Of a stretch of DNA of 64,000 nucleotides, positions 47,637 to 64,000 are shown piece by piece (the first letter of the stretch is position 1; each line of letters starts with the position of its first letter). A model generated the notes under the pieces. That model was not told the origin of the DNA, made no database searches, and was given only the letters and a program-made list of their open reading frames with translations. This stretch comes from Chrysogorgia sp. JL179-B06 (lineage: Eukaryota > Cnidaria > Anthozoa > Scleralcyonacea > Chrysogorgiidae), in the NCBI GenBank assembly GCA_035772405.1, contig JAYKKM010000414.1, positions 239,501 through 303,500 on the forward strand, given 5' to 3'. A program made the position numbers and the translations under genes.

Positions 47637-50137
47637 CTAGTCGTTTGTCGAAGTCATTTTTCCACATTGACTGCAAAATTTGTCGCCTGCGCTCAAACGT
47701 CTGGAGCACTTTTCGCACTTTTCTTCGTTCAGCATTTCTGGCGGGACCAGCGTTCTCTCCGAATACATGGCTTTTTTGCAAAATGGCTGACTCGGCGGCA
47801 AGGCGATGCACTGCCACGGAGCTTTTCCCCGCTGGAGACGGTATCGGCTCTCATGTGCTTGGTTCCATTGGTGAACCCCCGGAGGACTTGGCCCGTGGGG
47901 GCCTAATCCGTGGACATACTCCGGGTAGACGGCTGCATATGGAAGTCCGCCGGGTTGTAGTACTGCTGGCCGCGGCATAGTGGGGATGAAAGGCATATGC
48001 GATGGCATCAGAGGTATTCGTTGGGCCATTGCGGTGTGCGAGGGAGGTGGTATTGGTGTGACAGTTTTCATGGCGTTGTCTTGGACTAGTGATTCGATTG
48101 CTCGGACCAGATTGTTGTTGCGAGCTTTCAAGATCATCATTAAAATTTGTTTATCCAAGTGGGGGAACAGCTTCGCCAGTAAGACTAGATTGGTCTCAGC
48201 GCCGGTGTTTGGCGAGCCCACGTCGGCCACGGACGACGGCGACATCGGATCCTCGTCGGCATCGTCGTCTGAGCTCGCCGTCCTATTTGAATCGTGCGGG
48301 TTCATTCTATAATCTTCCCCGGAATATTCGATACGTTCTGTATCCGGCGATCTTCGCTCCTCCTTGATTCTTTTTACATGAAGTATGTTACCATTACCTA
48401 AGAACAACGACATGAGAGTTGATATTAATCAAAAACATTTTAAAAAGTAAATGAGCGGGAAAATGAAAAGTGACGAAGGGCCTTCACATAGTCTTTCTTC
48501 GCTTATTTGGTCTATGATAGGTATTGAACTACTTTTGTTGTTTATCTGAGCCATTGTGTTTACACTGACCAATATTTTGGTCAGGTTCTTGTGAGATTCT
48601 CTAACCATTGAGCCACCGAGACTCAGATGGAGAGCGAAGGTTACAATGATGTACTGGTTCGATTGATATATGTACTACCTATGCGGCAGTCACTATATAT
48701 CGGTAATGTTTGGATGTGTTAATATATACAATGTTGTAGTGAATGTGGGAGAGCTCAGAGTAGACAGACGATACATGGACGATCGTCAAACTCGTATCCT
48801 CAGAAAAATGATTCTGAGTCCCGGTCCATGTGTCGTTTGTTTCTCTTCGGAACCAAACCCCTGCCACAAATAATCAACGCTTCCTTAAACGGCGGTTTTC
48901 TTTACAAAAAGAATGCAGTAATCTTCTGAAATTAAAAAGTCATTAAGAGGATAATGAATTGTCATTAGTACCGCGGTTTCAACTTTCAGACACACATGAA
49001 CTTTCCAGCTCCGGAAACATTTTTACATATTAGCCCCTGCATCCAGACATGAACCATCTTTTGGTCTCTGAAAATGTTCGCTCTCTGACGAAGGTCCTTC
49101 GCTCGAAACGTTATAAACCTAACACACACTTTCGGCAGTACACCAACCTTATTTAAAAGGTATTCAATTTGTATTTCTACACTGCCTATGCAGCACAACA
49201 CGTTTTTATTTTAATTTACAATAAGTTACAGTTGAAACTTCAAAGCCAGGAATTCAGCCAAAGAGATTAGTATTTTTTAATGCGTAAACGAATTTGAGAA
49301 ACCCTATGAAATTCCACTTAATTTACACTTTCTGGCAACATAGCAACGCTTTGTATAAAGTCGTTACTGTTGTTTTGAACACAAGAACACTTCACCAGGT
49401 CAAATATCCCCGCGGTATATTCTCAATAAAAACTGATACTAAAGTACAAATATATATAATAAACTCAAAAAATTCCGAATACGGCTATATGTTGTAATTA
49501 CAAAGTGTTTACGATGACAGTGGGCAACTTTGACTACATCTGTTTCCATGATATGTATTATAACATAAATCATATGTCATTAAACACAAAGAAGTCCAAA
49601 GACATGTGGATTTCCTTCAGCAAGTTGCCTTCGCAACCTGATAATTTGTATCTAGGAAATAATGCACTGGAGCGGGTTTCCTCATTTAAATTATTGGGAG
49701 TATGGTGTCAAGACAATTTAAGGTGGAACCATCACATTGAAGAGACGACCAAGAAGGCAAATAAAAGGTTATATTTTCTCCGTGAATGCAGGAAGGCTAA
49801 CCTCCCATCTGATGTGGTCATTATTAGAATATGCCTCGTCTGTTTGGGGAGGGGAGGCTTGCCCGAGTATCCTCGGAAGAGCTCCAACGAGTGCAAGATC
49901 GAAGTCTTGATATCATTGGCTTGCCTAGGTAGGCCACCAAACGTGAATTTGATAAAATAACTAAAGACGAACAGCATCCGAACCACCTATTTCTAGGTCA
50001 ATCTATTAAATGCCGATATAATTTGAGATCGAACACTGAGTGCATTACACGAATTCCAGTATCTGGCACCGAGAGACATTTTAACTCTTTTATTCCGAGG
50101 GCACATAGACTATAATATTCTTAGTTTATAACTTTTT

Positions 50138-50175
<38 letters not shown>

Positions 50176-50793
50176 GGTTTCTATTAGTGTCACAATTGCA
50201 TGTAAACCCATTGTATAATTTTTATAAAGATGGTGTATTAAAATCTATTAATATTATGATTTTTCGTAACAGTTTAGCAATTTGACCATTTTATGGAATG
50301 TGTTTTGGGTATTTTAATGTGAATAAAGACTTCATTTAGTGATTCCCAGTTGGGTGGGGTAGGATTTACAGAAATCTCAAAAGGATCTTCGAAAATAGAG
50401 AGAAAGGAAGGAATCGCACTTACAGTCGGTGACCTTGTGTTCACTAAATGCGTCCTTCTCAAGGTTCTGTTGACCACCAAGCACGATATTCCCATGGCAA
50501 CCGCGTACGACGAGTCCACCTCGTTCTTGCCAGTCTGCGCCATACTGTACCCTCATGTCTTCTTCCTGCGACTGCTGTCGTCGCAAAGCAACCTGGGCCG
50601 CCATCACTCGTTGGCGCTCCGCTATGAGAGTGCACTGGGCACACGTGCAGTCCTTCCAACGACAGTAACGTTTGTGACCTTTGAGCCACGAAACGACACC
50701 GTGGTTCCGACATCTTGCGCACTTTGGAGCCCTCGGGGCTTTTCGCTCAGCTATGATGCTGCTCTGAGTTCGATACGACGATGAGTCCTCCAT
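47637..50793 (-). CDS. DMRT: DMRT transcription factor with DM and DMA domains, 2 exons
   Basis: Exon 1 is 50793-50424 and exon 2 is 48397-47637 (TAG); donor GTAAGT and acceptor TTAG give a phase-1 join and 376 residues. The DM domain starts at Cys25 (CARCRNHG) with Cys28, His31, His40, Cys44, Cys49, Cys51 and Cys54 as zinc ligands and the basic recognition tail [19 protein letters not shown] domain is at about residues 191-229 ([20 protein letters not shown]), a hallmark of the DMRT3/DMRTA group. A Pro-rich segment follows, and the C-terminus carries CEKC...CSQCGK (Cys351, 354, 365, 368), a zinc-ribbon-like motif. Family members bind DNA by the intertwined zinc module and control sexual or neural development. 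Start was set at MEDSSS because upstream codons in the frame look non-coding. A polyadenylation signal AATAAA lies on the minus strand at 47603-47598. The 2-kb intron contains an antisense LINE fragment. The exact subfamily is unassigned. Confidence 0.93.
48500..48690 (-). mobile_element. SINE fragment joined to a dispersed repeat
   Basis: 48505-48595 repeats 12650-12745 (GATAGGTATTGAACTACTTT, CATTGTGTTTACACTGACCA); 48596-48680 is the minus strand of the SINE at 60170-60240 (CTAACCATTGAGCCACCGAG, ACAATGATGTACTGGT). Confidence 0.7.
49570..50175 (+). pseudogene. 5'-truncated LINE, reverse-transcriptase C-terminus
   Basis: Encodes [32 protein letters not shown] and, after frame changes, [16 protein letters not shown] and [11 protein letters not shown], typical of the end of CR1/L2-like reverse transcriptases. 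It ends in a TA microsatellite at 50137-50175. Antisense in the DMRT intron. Confidence 0.8.
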
Positions 50794-51726
50794 TTTTTTC
50801 ACCCTTGCCAACCTGGTGCGCACTTCTGGTGTGTGTATTGCCCTGGTGTGTATTCGCACTTGATCAGTCCCTGGTGTGCATTCGCACTTGATCAGACCCT
50901 GATCTGTTCCCCTCGAGACTGCATAGCAATTGCAAAATGGCCACATGTATTGATAGTAATATCCTTAACGACGCCCGGGCGATTTAACTGTGTCATTCGT
51001 CAATTGTTCTCCGAACTCTTTGAAGTCCTGCCGTCGCTTCGGCTCACAATTCTCTTGGGAATCGATTCTTTTGAAAAGAAAAAACCGTTTAAAATATATA
51101 AACTTACCGACGGGCCATTATGACGCGCAGACAAAAGACCTTGTCTTGAATTGACTTCATAAAGACTAATTAAATTATTTATTTGTAACAGAAGCTCATA
51201 AGTTCATAACTGCAAGTGAATGAATTTAACGTTTGATTTCTGTCAACTGAACTGGGTAGTTAAAACAGTCGATTGCAAGGGCCATCTCTCCATCTTAATG
51301 CCGGACATTTTGGCCTGCCCTATTTTTTGTCACTGGTATCCCGCCATGGTTATACTAATATGGATCACTATGTGATGTATTCCCCATTCAGAGAAAGGAT
51401 TTAGTGGCCGTCCGACGCCCGAGGCAGATATCCAAGGCAGATAGCCCGACGGACAACCTGAAGATGTATTGGTGCCTGAGCGTATACTTCAGAACTCAAA
51501 ACGTAATACCTGCACACCTGTATAGTACACCTCTGTAATACGCACGCCTCTCCGGCCAAGACACACATCTCTAAGACACATACCTCTCTAAGACACACAC
51601 CTCTCTAAGACAGACACTCCTTTCTAAAACGCACACCATGCACTCTTAAATGGACACTTTTAATAATAATAATAATAATAATAATATTTTATTAAAATCA
51701 AAACTCCCGGCAACGGCCTGCGTACA
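50794..51726. other. Head-to-head spacer next to DMRT
   Basis: Just upstream of the DMRT start is a repeated ATTCGCACTTGATCAG word (50850-50900). CTCTCTAAGACACACAC repeats at 51530-51640 and an AAT microsatellite at 51660-51690 follow. No gene seen. Confidence 0.5.
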
Positions 51727-51935
51727 GTAGCTCGGTGATCAGAGCACTGCACTAGCATCGCAGGGTCGCGGGTTCAATTCCAGCCGGAAGGCCTTGAAGT
51801 TGCATTTTTCGCAACTGGTCCCGGTTTGGTCTTAAAATGTATATATTCCAACACTCGAAATTTTCCTTCACCATAAATCCTTAGAACATGTAGTTTAATC
51901 GAGTGAAATGCCAAATATTATTTGTAATATTTGTA
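51727..51935 (+). mobile_element. tRNA-Ala-like SINE, complete head
   Basis: TAGCTCGGTGATCAGAGCA (A box), CTAGCAT loop with AGC anticodon, GGGTTCAATTCC (B box), then a body with TTTTCGCAACTGGTCCCGG and TCTTAAAATGTATATATTCC. Related copies at 39610-39985 and 59105-59190. Confidence 0.8.
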
Positions 51936-52249
51936 TGTTTGCTTCAAAAATTAACTAAACTTATTATCGTATACAAGTAGAATTAATAATAAAAAACTAT
52001 AAGTGATACATATAATATGTTAATATGTTAAATATATACATAAATAGTATTCTAAAAGTACAATCCGGTGAAATCAAGTTTTATTAGCATCTTTTTGTGC
52101 AGTATAGATTCTACAGTGTCTATTTATTTGATCCTCTATATGCTATAGAAATTTCTAGCATCATTCTGCTGGCATGCCTGATCCTGAACATTGCTCCAAC
52201 TTCGTACCACTCCAGAGGCAGCATTTCACTTCTGATAAGAACTCCTAGT

Positions 52250-52800
52250 TATAAAACTTATTAACCGAGTACGAGGTCTGTACGGTAAAGTATTTGCCTG
52301 AGGTTTTCGTACAGACCGAGCGACGAAGGAGCGAGGTCTGTGCGAAAAAACCGAAGGCAAATACTTTACCGTACAGACCAAGCAAACGAGGTTAATAAGA
52401 TATTTATTATATGACTTTTGGTTCATTTTGTTCTCTGTTTTTAACGTTGTGTTTCTCTTCAGATGTTGCCGTTTACCTTACCTCTGAGCTTGTTGATTTC
52501 GCTTCATGTTTACACGCGTTACTGGTCGTTAGGCATTCATTTTCTTCACTTATAGATAAAAAGCTTTAAAGAAAAGCAGCACTAATGTTCCAGGACGTGT
52601 TATTGTTCGAACTTTTTCAACGAACATACTCAAATCCTCTTTTATTTTCATCTTAAAATCAACTCAGAAATTTTCCCGCCAAAACTTGCCGGTTCGGAAA
52701 AAGGCGTATTGCCTTCTCACAGCGCCGGGAGGGCAATACGCTTTTTTCTGGACCTCTCACGAACCAATCAGCGTGCGCCATCTTTCTTAGCCATATAAAA
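52250..52800 (+). repeat. Dispersed repeat, copy of 6690-7215
   Basis: Here the hairpin is clear: GGTCTGTACGGTAAAGTATT is inverted by AATACTTTACCGTACAGACC within 110 bp. The right part contains a second hairpin around GGCGTATTGCC. Confidence 0.75.
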
Positions 52801-53637
52801 GACGTTATTGTTATGGAGTCCCAAATTATTTAGCCCCGTTCGTTTTAGGCCGCCTCTCTTGCATTATATTTTACTTCAACAAAACATATTATACTCAAAC
52901 GATTGCAAAAACGCATTGGTACAGAGACAACATTTGATGACTTTTTAATTTCCGTTTACTAATCCCTTTATTGTAAACGTCAACAACTGTTTCGGGCCAA
53001 GCTTCGGTGGGTCATTGTTTGAACAGTTAAACCACAACACAATGTATTGCCGCTAATGGCCTTCACAAGTATATCTGTTAATGAGAAAAGAAGTCGATTT
53101 AAGCTCATTATAGTGCCAATGAAACGAAATTTTTATTTTATATTTGTGAATGGAAAATATTCAAAACTAATTCCGTTCTGCGCGTGTGTGATATTTCAAA
53201 CGTTGGGGACCCCATGCACATGTCAACAAACTTTAACGGAATAGATTTGCGACAGTTCGAAAGCGAGTATTTGTCAAAGTTGGCGAAGGCACGAGTGGTA
53301 GTTTGATATATTAACAACATTTAGGAACCAAACAGCTTCTTATAACACACTTTTTAGACGGAAAAGCTCAAGCGTGTGAAAAAAATCCGCAATACTTCAT
53401 GTTCAATGTTTATATTTCGCAATGTAAACAAACGATGTGAACAGAAACGTGGGCATGCGCAGAACGGACTGGACGTTGGAAAATCCCTTTTCCATTTACT
53501 CTTTCACCCTGATTTATGCGAAAAATTATAAGTGGTCTGAGACGAGTAATGACGTAAATACCTTTGTAAACTCTATACTAATTGTTTACAGCTCTGACCA
53601 CAGGAATTTTGCGATTGAAAATTAACTCTGGCTACCT

Positions 53638-53854
53638 GGGGTCGGTTGTTCAAAGCCTGGATAAGTTATCCGGTGGATAAGTCCTATCCAGCGGATAAAT
53701 CTGCTATCCAGTGGATAGTTATCCAGCGGATAGCGAGTGGATAACGCTATCCAAGCTTTGAACAACCGGATTTATCCTGTGGATAAAAGTTATCCACTGG
53801 ATAGCGACTTATCCACCGGATAGCGAGTTATCCAGGCTTTGAACAACCGACCCC
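53638..53854. mobile_element. 217-bp palindromic MITE
   Basis: GGGTCGGTTGTTCAAAGCCT is inverted by AGGCTTTGAACAACCGACCC. The interior is a mosaic of TATCCA(G/C)(T/C)GGATA half-palindromes. Confidence 0.9.
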
Positions 53855-54517
53855 TTGGCTGCAAAGGTATTTTTTGCATAAAGTTTATCATGTTTGATTG
53901 AGGTTTTGGGATGTAAAAGGACACGATATTTAACAATTATTGCAGGATTCGGTTTTCGCATAATATTGAGAATTATCAAGGCTGAATAACTAATGCTTTC
54001 CTAAAGGTTTATCCAAGGAATAGTCTAAATTATTACTATACGTAAACTATGTGCTCGATTATTTGCGATGTTAAAAATATTGGTAATATTTTCTATATAG
54101 TATTCTCCATTTCTAATCTTGTGCATAAAGACAGCTTTATTCTCCTTTTGCCTCTCCATATCAACAGATCTAACATCAAATGATTCGTGATCTAGTATAT
54201 ATAATATGACTTTTTTCAAAAACTGAATTACACATCATTGATCAACGTCAGAAAACCAAGCTACAATTTCTCGGAGCATAACAACATCGACAACAACAAC
54301 AGAAAAGAAGTTCAGTAGTGATGGATCGGTCATGCGAGGCCTTTGAATGTGTTCGGAAGACGTGCGATATCCGAACGCAATAGTTCCAGCTTGCGCTGCG
54401 CGTTTTTGCGCGCCGTGCGCTCACGGAGTTAACGTTCATCGTATGAGCGCAATTGTTTGGCGTCAGTCGTGCATATGTTGAACTCAGCGGCCCTGTGGTT
54501 GCCGTGTTCATCAAACC

Positions 54518-63666
<9,149 letters not shown>

Positions 63667-63724
63667 GTAAGGAAGGGTAGAGAAGCGAAGGGAATGGTAG
63701 GGAAGGGAAGGGAAGGAAATCATC

Positions 63725-64000
63725 CTTAGCCCTCCTTTACCATCCTTAGGCCTCCTTAGGCCTCCTAAAAGATACTTAGCCCTCCTTAGGCATACTTAGC
63801 CCTCCTTAGCCATACTTAGCCCTCCTTAGCCCTCCTTAGCCCTCCTTAGGTATACTTAGCCCTCCTTAGGCATACTTAGCCCTCCTCAGGCATTAGGCGT
63901 ACTTAGCCCTCCTTAGCCATACTTAGCCCTCCTTAGCCATACGTATCCCTCCTTAGCCATACTTAGCCCTCCTTAGGCATACTTAGCCCTCCCTTAGGCA
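63725..64000. repeat. CCTTAGCCATACTTAGCC satellite, running off the window
   Basis: About 20-bp units alternating CATACTTAGCCCTCCTTAG; begins within 60 bp of the inferred PAX donor and continues to the window edge. Confidence 0.95.

Noticed and set aside
51727..51800. tRNA-Ala gene
   Set aside because: Head of a SINE whose body recurs at 39.6 and 59.1 kb; stems have mismatches.

Overview
The window is nuclear DNA from an animal: genes are intron-rich with GT-AG introns, AT-rich introns and very dense repeats. The gene set (PAX paired box, DM/DMA-type DMRT, CHID1, TMEM18, a UBAN/zinc-finger adaptor of the NEMO-optineurin-TNIP type) together with Penelope-like elements, tRNA-derived SINEs and many TTAA-flanked inverted-repeat elements suggests an early-branching marine invertebrate, most likely an anthozoan cnidarian (coral or anemone). 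That placement is inference; no ribosomal or mitochondrial marker is present.

Layout. 1-7.2 kb: repeats only (tandem 608-bp duplication, several inverted-repeat elements, one dispersed repeat with a second copy at 52 kb). 7.4-17.1 kb, minus strand: seven recognisable exons of a ubiquitin-binding coiled-coil protein with a C-terminal CCHC zinc finger; its introns hold a TTCATC minisatellite, a Penelope-like retrocopy with a target-site duplication, a nested TA-flanked transposon and a CTGT/CCGT microsatellite. 17.1-26.8 kb: gene-poor, with a SINE, a decayed LINE and two more Penelope fragments. 26.9-38.0 kb, plus strand: a complete 14-exon CHID1 gene (395 codons of protein), including one GC-AG intron and a 16-nt microexon. 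38.0-42.4 kb: inverted-repeat elements and a striking 1.65-kb palindrome whose arms each carry the same start-codon exon. 43.0-46.0 kb, plus: complete five-exon TMEM18. 47.6-50.8 kb, minus: two-exon DMRT gene with DM and DMA domains plus a C-terminal CxxC-CxxC motif. 50.8-54.5 kb: spacer between two divergently transcribed developmental regulators. 54.5-63.7 kb, plus: 5' part of a PAX gene (paired domain and linker), running out of the window; two upstream exons may add an N-terminal extension.

The genes do not form an operon or obvious pathway. The adaptor protein points to NF-kB/ubiquitin signalling, CHID1 to a secreted/lysosomal GH18-fold lectin, TMEM18 to the nuclear envelope, and DMRT and PAX to developmental transcription control. 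Roughly half of the sequence is repeats. The most unusual signals are hammerhead-ribozyme-like cores in Penelope remnants, the palindrome, inverted SINE dimers and a possible PAX N-terminal extension.
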